From: Polyporus tsugae
Taxonomy: Eukaryota; Basidiomycota; Agaricomycetes; Polyporales; Polyporaceae
Direction: 5' to 3'
Assembly (NCBI GenBank): GCA_024305745.1
Contig: JAHRBS010000003.1
Span: 2,666,001-2,730,000, forward strand
Length of the DNA stretch: 64,000 nt
Below are positions 1 to 12,136 of the stretch, in pieces. Under the pieces are notes generated by a model. It had not been told where the DNA came from. It made no database searches and saw nothing but the letters and a program-made list of their open reading frames with translations. Made by a program: the position numbers and the translations under genes. How positions within the stretch are numbered: the first letter of the stretch is position 1; each line of letters starts with the position of its first letter.

Positions 1-996
1 CGTGTCGTGTTAGGGAACGACTGCCGTGATTTTGAAACGCGATCAGGCGAACGTCAGCTGTGGTCGCGGGTGGCACCAGTACGGTTCTGACCTGCCGTCA
101 TCACCCCAGGAGCAGGCCAATACTGTGGACTTTGGTTGCCTGCGATCAGTCGTCTTGGCGTACACGTAGGCCGGTGGACGTGGTGCGGACCTTGGGAAAG
201 GCTACTTGCTGTTCTAGAAAACGCTTCCACTGCGCTCCGATCCGCCACGGACGAGCGTGAGTGCTCGTGATCGCGCCTGCGAACGGCGAGGACGACGGAC
301 GGGAACGAGCGCTGCCGACGAACCCCCAGCGCGTCCATTCCTGCCGTACGGTCACGATTACGCATCACCGCATCGATCCCGTCAGCCTGGGCGCGTCAGC
401 CTGAGGTCCAGGCTGGTCCAGGGTGGCGCGTTGCACGACCGTTACGTTGGCGCGCACACTCGGGCTGCGGAATGTCGCGCCCGTCATCGCTGGCCCCAAG
501 TTTCCAGGATAAGGATGTTTGCTACCACTCACCCTGCAGAGCGTGCACGTAATACGCGGGTCGCGATTGTATAGACTAACCTGGCTTCTCATGGGGAAAT
601 GCATCGAACCACGAAGGATCAGTCACCCCCGCTTCCACGGTCTCTGACGATCAGCCTGAGGCCACTACGCGTCTGTACTCGTTTTCCTGATATGTCTTGT
701 GCTTGAGGTCACGGTGGTGCAGGTGTATTCCGGAGATGGCCAGCTGAGAGCGGGGGGTGATTGTGGGATAAGTTTGAGGTGATGGTGGAGTGCGAGTGGC
801 GAGTTGTGGGCGGCGCGGAACAAAATCTGGCGGCGATCTCGATCAGGCATCACCCGCAATCTCGCCGTCCACGCCCGCGATCTCAGACGTCGTCCACCGA
901 CATCGCTTGTCCTCACCCTCGTCCTTGTCCCACACACTTTGCGAGCCCATTCCTGATTGCATATCGCTGCCTTGAACGCTTGGAACCCCTCGAACG
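1..996. other. No supportable gene
   Basis: Short overlapping open frames occur on both strands, but none shows a recognisable domain, a consistent set of splice sites or good start context. The last 100 bases before position 997 are pyrimidine-rich, which fits a promoter and leader of the zinc-finger gene that follows. Confidence 0.5.
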
Positions 997-1924
997 ATGA
1001 ACAGGACCGCATGGGCAACCAGAGGGTCTTCCCTGCCATCAGACAGGATCCCTTCCAAGGCCCAGGCTGCACAACCGGCGAAAGCGAAGGGCAAGCAGAA
1101 GGATGCGGGCCCGCCGAAGAGCAAAGAGGTCAGCGGGCTGGAGAAGCTGCGCAACGATCTCTGCAAAGCCACCGGGAGGGATAGAGACCCCAAGGGCGGG
1201 TGCTTCTGCCAAGGTCTGTCTACGCGTTGCACTCCCCATCCATGCCACATCCCTCATCCCATCTACCCATCCTGCTGTCCTTGCATCGCCCCCATTCGAT
1301 TGGCGGCCGATCCATGGTGTCTTCTCCGCCGCATGCGCCGCGGCGTTCGCGATCTCAGCCAGGATGCATCCGCTCTCATCGTACACACCCATCTGCCGCG
1401 GCTGCGGCCTCATCCTCTGCGAGCTCAACCTGCCCCATTTCGCGTGCCCCCACTGCGGCGATGCGCTCCTCCTCCCCGCCGCACGCAACACACTCGTCGA
1501 GGCGCTGGAGACCCAGATAGCAGACACGCTCGCGAAGGAGGAGGAAGAGCGCGCGCGCGCCATCCAGGAAGCCCGCGCCGCCCAGGGCGCGTTCCCCACC
1601 CTCTCCGCCTCCCCCGCCGCTTCTCGGGCGAGCACGCCTGGACCCGGGGCCGACCCACAGGCGGCGCACCCGGTCAACCAGACGCACAAAGTTCTATCGC
1701 TCAACCCGAAGACGAAGCGGGTCAAGGTCGAGTCATACACGCCACCTGCCATCTCTCGCGCGGCTTCTACAGAGAAGGTGAAGCAGGCCGCGGAGCCGGA
1801 GTACAAGCGCGTCCCTGCGCCCCCGTCGGAGGTCGTCGTGTCGCGCAACCAGCCGGACGCTCAGCGGCCGTGGGCGAATGTGAGGGGGTTGAACGTGACG
1901 TATGTCCTGTCGTCGAGGGCGTAA
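997..1924 (+). CDS. TRIP4/ASC-1-type C2HC5 zinc-finger protein
   Basis: Two exons, 997-1213 and 1359-1924, give a 260-residue protein; the intron is GT-AG. The protein begins MNRTAWATRG and has a basic, Ala/Lys-rich N-terminus. A compact zinc finger spans about residues 66-100: a C-x-C pair (GGCFCQ) split by the intron, then ICRGCG, an isolated Cys and ACPHCG. This matches the zf-C2HC5 domain of TRIP4/ASC-1 and yeast Rqt4. In those proteins it serves the ASC-1/RQT complex, which acts on collided ribosomes and in transcription co-activation. An acidic-basic helical stretch (about 110-130) and a disordered tail follow. The protein is shorter than animal TRIP4 and lacks the ASCH domain, as is usual in fungi. 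The role is inferred from the domain only. The start was chosen for its pyrimidine-rich leader and the typical N-terminus. Confidence 0.8.
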
Positions 1925-4242
1925 TGTGCCGCATACCGAGGTGAATAATTTGCATCTGTAAATTAGTGATTGAGGTTGTTCTAGAAATTTTCGGTTCCGT
2001 ATATCGATGCATCCTGGCGGTCGCAACGCCCGAACCGGTTGTGGTTTCCACCCGGTATTCGGGAATAGGGTTGGATGATTTTGGAGATGTCCTCTCCGAG
2101 TCTAGTCTGGCCTGTTTCTAATGGGCTCACTCTCCCTTGAGTCGTTCTCCTGCCATCCGTGACAAGAGCTTGTCCGTGGGCGCCGTGTTGTCCTCACGGA
2201 GCAGTGCCTTGCAATACAGGCGCGACAAGATCATGACCTTGGTGAAGTGTCGGCGACCCGGAGGACTTTCGACCGGACCTCTCAGAATATTCAAGTTCTG
2301 CATCCGGTCACCGCATCTCCACCACACAACCGCCTCGCATTGTCTGACGAATCTTCCCTTCTGCTGTAGGCACTCCTTGACGGCGATTTCCTTTGCTGCA
2401 TTAGCACCAGCCGACTTATTCGCACATCAAACCACTCCGGTGAGTCCGCGAGAACGACCGCTGGCAATTGCCTTTCCTGCTCCCAAGTTGCTCGTTTCTC
2501 ACACCAACCAACAGGCCGACTGGTCTTCCCACTTCCTCAACTGTTGGGCCGTGTATCTGTATCGACAGGTTCTCCGTTACGCCGTCGAAATCCTTGCCTG
2601 CACTCCACTCCGCTGTCCGCCAATCTGCGGCCGCCACCCTCTGACCCCGTCAGGCAGCCGTTGCGCTGGCACTGACGACAGCCTCGAAACCCAACGTTCT
2701 GCGCACGGTGCGGTGCGTCGTTACCTGTTGGCGCGCAAAGCTTGGAAGATGTATATGACAGCGGCGACTGTTCGCATCGTGCCCATCGTTGTTATGTCTC
2801 TCGTGCGCGCACAGACACGGTGATAGCCCCACCCCTCCAAGTTCGGACTCGCCATTAACAGACAGGGAACGAGAACATGGATATATCATAGAGGATAGCA
2901 TTCGTTGATTTTCTGATGGCCAGAAGAGATTGTATGTCGTAGGGAACACGACGAGAGCACATTCGAAACAGGGGTCGTAGCATAGCCAGTGATGGGATGG
3001 GAGAAGTACAGTATGTACCTGTCACAACACAGCAGTAAGGTAAATCCAAGAAAGGCAAACGGACAGACAGGCAAGATGGAAAATAAATCGGCAATGATAT
3101 CAACAACTTGAAGAAGGTAAACCCGCGCTGTGCCTCGGCCAGTATAGTATGTGGAGTCCGAGAGTCGTGAGGCCGTGACCGCAATAACCAAAAACCTCTT
3201 CAAGCAAAAACATAAATCAAGAGCGTTCGCACGACAAGAGCGGAAGGTCCCTCCCAAGCATCAGACATAGTAAGCCACCGGCGCAGGCGGCAGAAGCGTC
3301 CAAAGAACAGACGCGACCTCCAGCCCCCTAGTCCCCCAAATGCCTGCCCCCATCAAGTAAAGTCCTGATGGGCAGAACACGGTAGGTCCTAACGGCCACT
3401 AGTAGCCAACGTCCGAAACTGACCCAAACCAAGACAGACCCAGGAATGCGGCGTATCGTAAGCGTCCGACCGGCGACAGCGACGCATGACTCCATCCATC
3501 AGCGGGCACAGCTCGAGAAGACCAGGTCCCCTCGTTCGCCCGTCCTTTCGCCGTCGCCCAGCAGGGCGATGGATGGCAGCATCACACCACAAGCTGTGCG
3601 CAGCGTCGCGCCGTCGAGGACTGGTTGCGGAGCGTGTTCGCTTGCGCCGGCCGCGGAGTCGTCGCCGCGTCCTCGCGTGCCGTGGGTGCATTCGCGTTGG
3701 CTCTCAGGCTCGGGTCTTGGTTCGTGGCTCTTGACTCTTGACTCTTGACTTTGGGCGCGAAGGATAGAAGACAGAAGAAAAAACCTGCGCACGCATCATT
3801 CAGCTCCCGTCCGCGCGCACCGGCGAACCCAGACGACCGTGACTACTGTACTGTAACTGTAACTGTGCACGTCGGAGGTGGGGGGCCCCGAATTAAGTAA
3901 TACTGGCAGAACAACACGCACCATATCCGGACGCATGGCACCGCCCGACGGATGCCGCGACAGGGCCGGCGAACAGAGTTGACAGCGACGATGAAATGAG
4001 ATGGCCCGCGGTCCACCGAATCAGCCTCGGGATCTGATGTGTGATGGCTGCTGCTGCTCGAAGGACACGGACAGTGGACGTTGACAGATGATGCAGGGTC
4101 GCCTCGTTCGATGGGGGCGAAGGAACGCGAGCGCAGACTGAGATATCGATACCGTTCCGGCCACTTGACGGCCAGGGGATCCGTAAACGAGCGGGAAAGG
4201 GCCGGGCGGCCGCGGAGGGGGGGGGGGTCGAAGTTTAACGTT
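1925..4242. other. Intergenic region without a supportable gene
   Basis: Frames of up to 228 codons exist (for example 2137-2823, plus strand) but have no recognisable domain and no supporting splice pattern. Small tandem repeats are visible: a GACTCTT-type repeat near 3728-3750, a CTGTAA-type repeat near 3845-3865 and a G run near 4220. The right part probably holds the 3' end of the minus-strand coiled-coil gene. Confidence 0.45.
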
Positions 4243-7069
4243 TTAACGGAGACCCGGAGGTTCGCAGACGGCTGCGCGGCCACCACCGGCATCACCGCGC
4301 GCGCCGTCTTCGTCTTCGGTTTCGTCTCCCTCCCCAGCCCCATCTCCGCCGCGTTCCCCTTCTCGTCCTCGTTCACCTTCGCTCGTATTTTCGGACTCGC
4401 GGGGGCCGCGAAAGCCACCCGAGGAGCCCGCGTCGCCGTGGAGCCATGGGGCGGTGGCGGCGCGCAGCTGCGTTAGCACGGCGTTCTTCGCCTCGAGCTC
4501 GCGCGTCTTCGCGTCTAGGTCGCGCTGCACCTCGTCGACCTCGCGCTCGATCTCGGCGACCCGCGCCTGCGCCGCGCTCTCGACCTGCGCGAGGAGGTCG
4601 GACGAGACTCGGGGCGGCGGCTCGATCAGAGGCTTGAAAGACGCAGCGGCTCCGCTCGCGGGCAAGGGTAGACGTGGAGGTGGCGACGAGGACTGCGGAT
4701 GTGGATGCGGGGGGGAGGACGCGAGTGGGGGCGAGAACGTCAGGGCGTCATCTGGGGAGATGGGCAACGGGATGTCCGAAGGCTTGAGTTCTGCGCGCGT
4801 GCTCGTGCTCGAGGCGAGCGACGGGGGTACCGGCGGGGGTATGATTAGGTCGTCGTCAGCGAGCGAGAGGATCGTTGGGTGCAGAGGTGTAGCGAGCTCC
4901 ATGGACTGCTCATCCATCTCACTTCCGATTTCGTCCTCGGTGGCTTCGGCATGTTGTCCCTTTGTCTCGTCATCGTCGTCGTAAGCATTATCGACACCCT
5001 GGACCACTGGTACGTCGTCGAGTGCGTCTGGGTGCTGAATCGGTGATGGCACTCGGGGCGCTGGGGGGATGAGTGGGGACGCGCGGGTTGATGACGGTGG
5101 AGGCGCGATAGGCACTTTCGGATCGCCGGGGGCACAGCGCGTCTCGTCGTCGTCTGGTGGCTCGCGCTGTTGCCCGCGCGCGTTGACGAGAGCTTGCCGA
5201 AGAGAGTCGATTTCGGCTTGCATCTCCTGCTCTCGGCGAGCGGTCTGGCACGTCAGCTCATCAAAGTTTTCGCGCAGAGCTTGAATCTCCCTAATATGTG
5301 CACCGATATGAGATAATCAGCCCGCTGGAAGAGACTGTGCTAATCGTACCTGACGCACGATCCATGGCTTGAAGACGGGACGGGAACATGTCCTGTCGAG
5401 ACCCCATGTTCAGGAGTTGCGGATTCCTCGGTTGGAGCAGATGCCACTTGTTCCTGCGTTCCGGTTGAGCGTACAGCACATGTGCTGATTGATGGTATGA
5501 CATACCTGAGTACGCGCCGCAGCGAGCATCTTCTTAAGAGCATCCCGCTCCGCGCCGAACCCATCGATTTCCGAGGAAAGAATATTAATTTGGTGTCTTA
5601 CCTCGTCCACACCTCCGCTTGTGACGGCTCTGGCTGCCTCCTCCTCGACTACCTCGCTTCGTGTGCGGGATCTCGAAGAGTTGCGTTTACCCTCTGGTCG
5701 TGAAGGAGTCCGTGCGTTTGCGGGAGTCAGGAGGTAGTTGGAGGGAGAGCTTGACATGTCCTGTGGGCGTATTTGGGGACTTGGAGGCAGCTCGGCACGA
5801 CCACGGGGGATCCCTTCAGTGGCGCTTGTGGATTTGCTCAACCTTCTGGCAAGCGCAACTTCGAATTGAACGTCTGGTTGAGGCAAAGACATTCTCGGAA
5901 TGGGCGTCCCATGCGCATCGCTGCTGAGAGTCCTCGACCGATGTGCTCGCGCTTGCTGAAGCTATAGATTACAATTAGCATCATGTTGCACATTTCTGTT
6001 GTTGAAACGTTCAAACACTCACTTGTCCCTGCAGAAAGGCAACTTCGCGCTCCAGAGTACGCTCGCGTGTACCGGCAAGAGATACAACCGACTCGGCTCC
6101 CACAAGGGAAACCGCACTACGGGACACGTGGGATGGTCCTGCAATGAACTCGCACGTATAATGACCGCGCCCGTCGGACGAGACGAGATTCTGGGAGCCA
6201 TTGAACGATGCGGGCATACTCGTGGACGAGGAAGACGAGATCAGCACTTGATGGCCGGAATGGGTGGCGCATGCTTCGAGCTCTGCGTCGCGTCGAGCGA
6301 CCATAGCCCGAAGTCTGAGGATTTCTGCATCAGCCTCCTGCTTCGTACGAGTGTGAGCCCGCCTCTCATCCCCGAGTCTCTTGTGCATAGACTCGAGGAG
6401 TACGGTACGCACAGCGTCGCTGTCGTCGTCTGTGGGTTCGATGTGTCTGTTGCCCTGCCCTGTGGTACCATACAACTCTGTACAGCAAGGAACGGAAAGA
6501 ATAGTAGAGATAGATCAGGGCGGAAGACGCAATGGAAGGGTTGAAGCATAGACCAACCGAGGGGACGGGCAAGGCTCATGCGCGCATACGGCCAAGCAGA
6601 ATAATCATTGCAAGCCTCAACTACAGCCAAACGAAAGAGTGTAGATATGAGCGCTAGGTATGTTCGCTTCACGCCTGCTCTCGTCCTACGAGTTGTAGCA
6701 CACACCTTTCTCGACCAATATTGAAACTACCTCGCGCATGTCATCCCTCTCCGCGTCCGCTCGCTTCACTTCGTCCAGGTACCGATCGAGCTTCTCGCTA
6801 AGCTTCTCCTTGGCGCGTTTCTCGGTCTTGAGCTCGAGTTGGTGCGAGTTCCGCGACGCGTCAAGTTCGTCGAGGGTGTCGATGAGACGCGCCCGCATTT
6901 GCGAGAGCCTCAGGTTGCATAGCTGCAGTTCCTTTTGGAGACGAGTGACCTGAGGGCAATTTAGTCATCGAAGAGCCGAATCACACGCTGAAACACGCAC
7001 TTCGGCATTGGGTTGTGTCGCCGCACTCGCCTGGACATCATCTTTCCGGTTCTTCACGTGGGGTGGCAT
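4243..7069 (-). CDS. Coiled-coil protein of unknown function, six exons
   Basis: Exons on the minus strand: 7069-7001, 6949-6706, 6477-6023, 5961-5506, 5453-5350 and 5290-4243. All five introns are GT-AG, the phases join without a break, and the product is 791 residues. The N-terminus (MPPHVKNRKDD) leads into a long heptad-rich region (about residues 24-160) full of Glu, Lys, Arg and Leu. More coiled-coil segments lie near residues 380-410 (QINILSSEIDGFGAERDAL) and 445-480. A Pro/Ser-rich acidic linker follows, then a final coiled coil (about 660-710) and a Gly/Glu/Asp-rich tail. No catalytic domain is visible. The architecture suggests a structural or cytoskeletal scaffold, but I do not recognise the family. 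The tail is the weakest part: the stop at 4243 is the first in frame, and an unseen extra intron could change it. It is transcribed divergently from the HET gene. Confidence 0.75.
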
Positions 7070-7461
7070 GCGATGTCGTGACGTGGTTTGGCACAAATTA
7101 GGGATAAGTTACGCGTAGATGTGAACAACAACAGATTCAAAGCGATACACAAGCGTCAGAAAAGCATTCAGAAAGCAAGAAACAGAGAAAGGGCAAGCAC
7201 AGCGGTGGTAGATGAGGTCCAAGTTGGTTCAAGTTGCTAGTCAACAATAAATGTCTCAATCGTTTTTGGCATGGAATAGACGCCCCCACATCATCCAATC
7301 AGCTTCAGCGCGCTTAGCCTCGCAACCGTGACCTTGCACTCGGATTCACCAGCGACTCTTCGTCTGGTTCGCCATACTTACATACAAGGTGCGAGAGACA
7401 CTACCAGGGTGGTAATCATAATAGTGATGAAGGTCAAAATAGCTGGCTTAGTACTCAAGCG
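7070..7461. promoter_or_regulatory. Divergent intergenic promoter region
   Basis: This 392-bp stretch separates the start codons of the minus-strand coiled-coil gene and the plus-strand HET gene, so it must carry both promoters. No clear TATA box or known operator is visible. Its role is inferred from position only. Confidence 0.4.
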
Positions 7462-9456
7462 ATGCGGCTCCTCGATCTCATAACCGGTGACTTCGTCGAA
7501 TTTAACGGCCCTTCCACACCACCCTACGCTATCCTGTCTCATAGATGGGCCAACGAGGAGCAAACATACCAGGAGATCAGAGGGGTTCAGAAGTCATGCA
7601 AAACGAACCGTCGATCTACGGCAGCGTCCCCTCCGCACCTACCGCCTTCCTCGTCTCACGACCCTACCGTTCTGGCACTCTCGGAGTCGAGTCCTTCACC
7701 TCTGCAATCAATCTGGGACTCCGATTCTGGGCTAACGGAGAAAGTTAGAGGCGCGTGCGAAGCTGCACGCAAGGATGGATTCCGTTACCTCTGGATCGAC
7801 TCGTGCTGCATCGACAAGACGAGCAGCTCAGAGCTGTCCGAGTCCATCAACTCGATGTTCGCATGGTACCGCGACGCCGCGGTCTGCTACACCTTCCTCG
7901 CAGATGTTCACACCGTTCCCTCTGCCTCGCTGCGATCGGAGGGCTCAGCCTTTCGCTCGTCTGAGTGGTTCACTCGCGGTTGGACGCTACAGGAACTCAT
8001 CGCTCCTTGCCGACTCGTATTCTTGTCCCAGACTTGGGAGCCCCTTGGTACGAAAGCGAGCTTGGCGCTACTCGTGGAAGAGATCACAGGCATTCCCGTG
8101 TCAGTCTTGACTGGCGGCGGTCGGGGTCCTCACCAGTCGCTTGACGAATGCAGTGTAGCACAACGGATGTCGTGGGCGGCGAAACGCCAGACCACGAAGG
8201 TGGAGGATCAAGCGTACTCGTTGTTGGGCATCTTCGACATCCAGATGTCCACCCTATATGGCGAAGGCGAGCGGGCATTTAGGCGGTTGCAAGAGGAGAT
8301 CCTCAGGCGTATCCCTGATCAGAGCATCTTCGCCTGGGGGCCCATCTACCCCGAGTCTTTCCCGTCATCTGCTGACTCCCCAGACCCTACCAACGAGCTC
8401 AAAGACACTGCGATGGCGTCTGCGGCTCTGCCCAACGAATCCCGTCGCTGTTGCATATTTACTACGAGTGGAACCTTTCCGATATTGGCCCACTCCCCAA
8501 GGGACTTCGTCGGTGCTGGAAAAGTCGTCCCCGTTCCCCACAGCACCTTTTTCAATCTCCTCACGAGGTACTGGCCCATCTCCCCTCAGGAATATACCTC
8601 CACTCCACACGGCATCCGCACAGATCTTCCTCTTCTGCCGCTCGCCAGCTGCCTCACTCCCGACGAAGCGTTCTTCGAAGTCAAGGACACCCAGCGCGTG
8701 CGCTGGTACCTCGCCGTCCTGGCCTGCGAGCAGTCCGACTTCCCCGGCCAGCTGCTGTGCCGTATTTGCCATGTCGCTGCCCCGGAGCAGCCCGTGAACA
8801 TACTCCATCGAGGGTCCCTGCGCCTCCCAGGACGGGTCGGCGAGTTTGGATCGGATGCGCATTTTGGCATCGTCCGCTTGGCCCCGTTTAACGAACCTTG
8901 GCTTGTCAAACTCCGCGTCCACACAGTTTTCCTCGACCACCCATCCCGCTCGCTACCAACCTCCACTATGCAACGTATCCTGGACGCGAGGTCGGACGAG
9001 GCCATTACATTCGCGCTCCCTACATGGTGCCGAGACGCGCTCGACGTCCAGGGGTATGCCGCCTCGCTCGAGGGCCCGAGCGGAGTCCGCCACGGATTGC
9101 GCCGGCTCATACTCTCTCCACAGCCGCGCACCAATTCCGACTCGGACCTGTACCGCTGGTCGATCGCCGCCGACTTCAGCTACCAGTGGACGCCAGACGC
9201 CGACGGGTTGCGCATCTACGCCGCTGTACACATCGTCGGACAAGACTCACTTGGGTACACGAAGCATTTGGAGTGGTTGCACGTGAACCCCTCATGGCCG
9301 TCTCCCGGGTGGCACTGTCGCCTCATGAGCGAGAGGCTGGAGCTGCCAGCGTCGGAGAAACACGAGACGCTTACGCTGGAACTTGGCGTGCAGCTCGCCT
9401 CTGCGTCTTGCTACCACATACATGCCAACATCATTCCTAAGCCGCCCACGGAGTAG
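7462..9456 (+). CDS. HET-domain (heterokaryon incompatibility) protein
   Basis: A single uninterrupted exon encodes 664 residues. The HET domain is clear. It starts with MRLLDLITGDFVEF and YAILSHRW (about residues 22-29), followed by a Ser/Pro-rich insertion (about 45-90). Then come FRYLWIDSCCIDK (about 107-119), SINSMFAWYRDAAVCY (128-143) and EWFTRGWTLQELIAP (168-182). The GE-x-AF motif near 272-277 and RIPDQSIFAW close the conserved part. These are the signature blocks of HET-E/HET-6-like proteins, which trigger programmed cell death in incompatible fungal fusions. The C-terminal 350 residues have no recognised partner domain: no NACHT, WD40 or ankyrin repeats are seen. A broken copy of this gene lies at 32369-33718, and this copy has no internal stop. 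The partner and trigger cannot be read from the sequence. Confidence 0.9.
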   Translation: MRLLDLITGDFVEFNGPSTPPYAILSHRWANEEQTYQEIRGVQKSCKTNRRSTAASPPHLPPSSSHDPTVLALSESSPSPLQSIWDSDSGLTEKVRGACEAARKDGFRYLWIDSCCIDKTSSSELSESINSMFAWYRDAAVCYTFLADVHTVPSASLRSEGSAFRSSEWFTRGWTLQELIAPCRLVFLSQTWEPLGTKASLALLVEEITGIPVSVLTGGGRGPHQSLDECSVAQRMSWAAKRQTTKVEDQAYSLLGIFDIQMSTLYGEGERAFRRLQEEILRRIPDQSIFAWGPIYPESFPSSADSPDPTNELKDTAMASAALPNESRRCCIFTTSGTFPILAHSPRDFVGAGKVVPVPHSTFFNLLTRYWPISPQEYTSTPHGIRTDLPLLPLASCLTPDEAFFEVKDTQRVRWYLAVLACEQSDFPGQLLCRICHVAAPEQPVNILHRGSLRLPGRVGEFGSDAHFGIVRLAPFNEPWLVKLRVHTVFLDHPSRSLPTSTMQRILDARSDEAITFALPTWCRDALDVQGYAASLEGPSGVRHGLRRLILSPQPRTNSDSDLYRWSIAADFSYQWTPDADGLRIYAAVHIVGQDSLGYTKHLEWLHVNPSWPSPGWHCRLMSERLELPASEKHETLTLELGVQLASASCYHIHANIIPKPPTE

Positions 9457-10612
9457 CGTCCTGCCACAAAGGGGCCGATACGCTCCGAATGGCGGCCAAT
9501 AGTCTGGTGAGTCCATTGGGGCTCCCTTAGACAGATAGATATATGCCAACATTCAATCGTTCGGTGAACCCTTACAAGCTGTTGTATATGCAGTGCGAGG
9601 ATCTTACATGTTTGTAGTACAGTCCATATGCCCAGTCCAATGCACACCACGTCGACGAACGGCAGCGTCAGAAAGCAACTCAAGAGAGCATGGGATTGTT
9701 CTCGGCGAAGTACTCGTGGCTGTCAGCGTTCATGACCGCGTCTGAAGTCAGGGTCGCTCTGAGCAAGCGACTGCGCACTGGCACCACTGGGTGCGGTGGA
9801 GGCACCGGTCGCAATGATTGCGAGGGGTAGGGAACATATTGTCAAGCAAGGATGGATCCGACAGTGGAGGACGGTAAGTCATAGAGGGAAAAACACGATT
9901 CCTCCGAGGGTTGAATGATGCAATGTTCGAGGAATTGAAGATGCAACCGGAGGGATACGGGAGCCATAGTGCTATGAATTCCATGTGAATCATAAACGCA
10001 CCGTAGTTTCAAAAGTATCAAGCAGCCTCGTTGCAAGAGCCTCGATCAATAGAAATCAATGCTACCGGGTGTACTACTACGTTCCTCCCCAGGCGCTAAT
10101 CTGGACCTGGTCCCGACAACCACTGGCAGCCACTTCGCTATCTCGAGGACTGCGGACTGCTCAGGCTCCTTTCGTTTGAGCCGCATTGACTGGATATCAC
10201 CTCACTGGTTGACACTTTCACTTTCCCCTCCACCGGCCGGCTCATCGACATTAACGCAAGCTGTCGTGCGGTTCATGGATCCGACTCAGCCATCCGACGC
10301 CCTTTGGCCTGGACAGTGGACACTCCTCGAGCAGTCACCAAGCAAGAAATTATAGAATTTGCAAGGTCAAGCGGCGACTGGGAGTGGCTGTCAGTGACGG
10401 GAAGAAGCAGTGAAGTGGTCTGTGTCTGTGAGAGCTCGAATGCGATGCAGAGCGGTGTGTATAAGGTTCACAATGCACATACAGCAGACGATTCGGAGTT
10501 GGCATCACGGTGACCTCCTTGGTCTCCTTAAAACTTAAAACGTTTATCGTGAGTCTCTTCCCCCTTCAACCGATTGTTTCTCCCCTTCTACTCCCCTCAT
10601 CACTCCACAATC
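9457..10612. other. Intergenic region with a repeat unit
   Basis: No supportable gene. One unit of a roughly 60-bp dispersed repeat lies near 9716-9778 (listed separately). The last 60 bases are strongly pyrimidine-rich and probably form the leader of the next gene. Confidence 0.5.
9716..9778. repeat. Dispersed ~60-bp repeat, unit A
   Basis: The segment running from TGGCTGTCAG through TTCATGACCGC to AGCGACTGCGCA recurs near 12974-13033 with a few substitutions and a small length difference. Both units lie shortly downstream of a plus-strand gene. Confidence 0.6.
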
Positions 10613-12058
10613 ATGTCTGACGCCGTCCCGTATCATTCCCATTCTGCTCCTTGGAACATCTATACTGACGAGCTTCGGCATCACGGACATGGTTATCCAC
10701 TGTGGATGCCGGACCCTGACCCGTCCGTCACTGAAGTTGAGCTCGGTGATGTAGGATGGCTACATGACGGCGGTTTCTACCAAATGTTCAATTCGATGAA
10801 AGCGGAAGGCGAGCCACAAGTCCGGAATGCCGTCCCTTCGGGGTTTGAGCCGTTTTGCCCACCAACGTTGGCGATAGTAGGACCTCGAGACAAGATCACA
10901 CAACCATTCCTTTGCGGGCGCAGTATTAAACAGGTTCAAGTTGATGTTGGCGTGGAGGTCGCTACTAGGTGAGTGTTCCAATCATCGCCTATGTCATGAC
11001 CGACACTTATTGGGTCGCTGCCCTAGCGCCTTTGCCGCATCGGCATCGTTGGGCGGGTCTGCTGGAATCAACTTCGGCTTCAAGAGTACCTCAGACCGCG
11101 GTGCATTCCTTGCCCTATCTCCACCCGCCGTATCCAGGCAGATATTATCCAAGACACACATCATCAACTACATGCGAGCGAACTTCGACCATTGGTTCGA
11201 GTTCGCGAACACCACCATCGGGCTCGGGTTGAGGGACGAGGAGATCTTATTTGTCTCCGGAACGACGAAGACAAACCGGTGGGCTGTCGCTGCCTTTCGC
11301 GGCGAATCCCGGGAGACAGAGGGATCTTTTACCGCCAACCTTGGCTCTCTCGGGGAAGCGAGTGTCTCAATGTCAGTCTCAAACGAGACGCTCCCCTCGA
11401 GATATTACAGAGCGGGTCCATCCCGACATGCCTCCGGAGCTATGCTACTTCCAAGTGTCCAGCCGGATGGCCGTGAAGCGTCTCCCTCCCCCTCCCTGCT
11501 TCCGGAACAGCGCGATCAATGCATCTTCATGAACTACTATAGGATGAAGAGGAGGTTCTGGAAGCCCTTGCCAATGCGAGCTGCTGGTGCTGGGGCCCAT
11601 GGTCGTGGACCGGGCTCAGAGGATGACTCAGATCCAGAAAGTCCTCTGTTTGTAGTTGACGAGGCTGATGTGTCAACCGAAGGGTATGGAGAAACCAAAC
11701 AGGTACGCATGCTTATCGCTGATGCATGTTGACGTTCACATCGGTTGACAGACCGCTGCAGTACATCGACCCAGTTGTATACCTCTTGGACTATATACTT
11801 GAGGTGCAGTACATTCTTTCTAGTGACACTCTAGCGGTTGGGAACCTTGGCCTTTACAGTATTCTGCAGCGTCCTACGCCGTGGCTTGTGATCTCGATGC
11901 CTCTATGCTGCTCAAAGTGCGCGAGATTCACTTTGTAGTTAGAGTCAAGCATTAAAGCATCGCTAACATAGGCTACTAAGGGCTCCGCAGAGGATATTAC
12001 GAGTGCGCTCGTCAATATGCAACCGGTGATTGAAGTAGACGAAAACGGGGGTAGGTAG
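10613..12058 (+). CDS. Family X protein, copy 1 (uncharacterised, five exons)
   Basis: Exons 10613-10968, 11027-11702, 11762-11803, 11860-11916 and 11972-12058 join in phase through GT-AG introns to give 405 residues. I cannot assign a function. The N-terminus carries WNIYTDELRHHGHGYPLW (about residues 14-31), followed by ELGDVGWLHDGGFYQMFN, a block that recurs in the second copy at 51469-52878. The middle contains FDHWFEFANTTIG and EILFVSGTTKTNRWAVAAF, then QCIFMNYYRMKRRFW. The C-terminus (YLLDYILE, then ALVNMQPVIEVDE) is spread over three tiny exons. There is no signal peptide or membrane segment. In the other copy, exon number and phases are the same and exon 4 has the same length (57 nt), which strongly supports this model. 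Ligand and role are unknown; the mixed alpha/beta look is only an impression. Confidence 0.8.
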
Positions 12059-12136
12059 TGTACCTTGTTCTGTTATTGAACCCTGGAGCTGAAAAGGGCA
12101 CCAGTAGGCGCTATCTGGCCGGGCTCAGAGTATGAG

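Noticed and set aside
2137..2823. A 228-codon open frame on the plus strand
   Set aside because: The start is not a normal ATG and the translation lacks any domain. It is likely chance openness in a GC-rich intergenic region.
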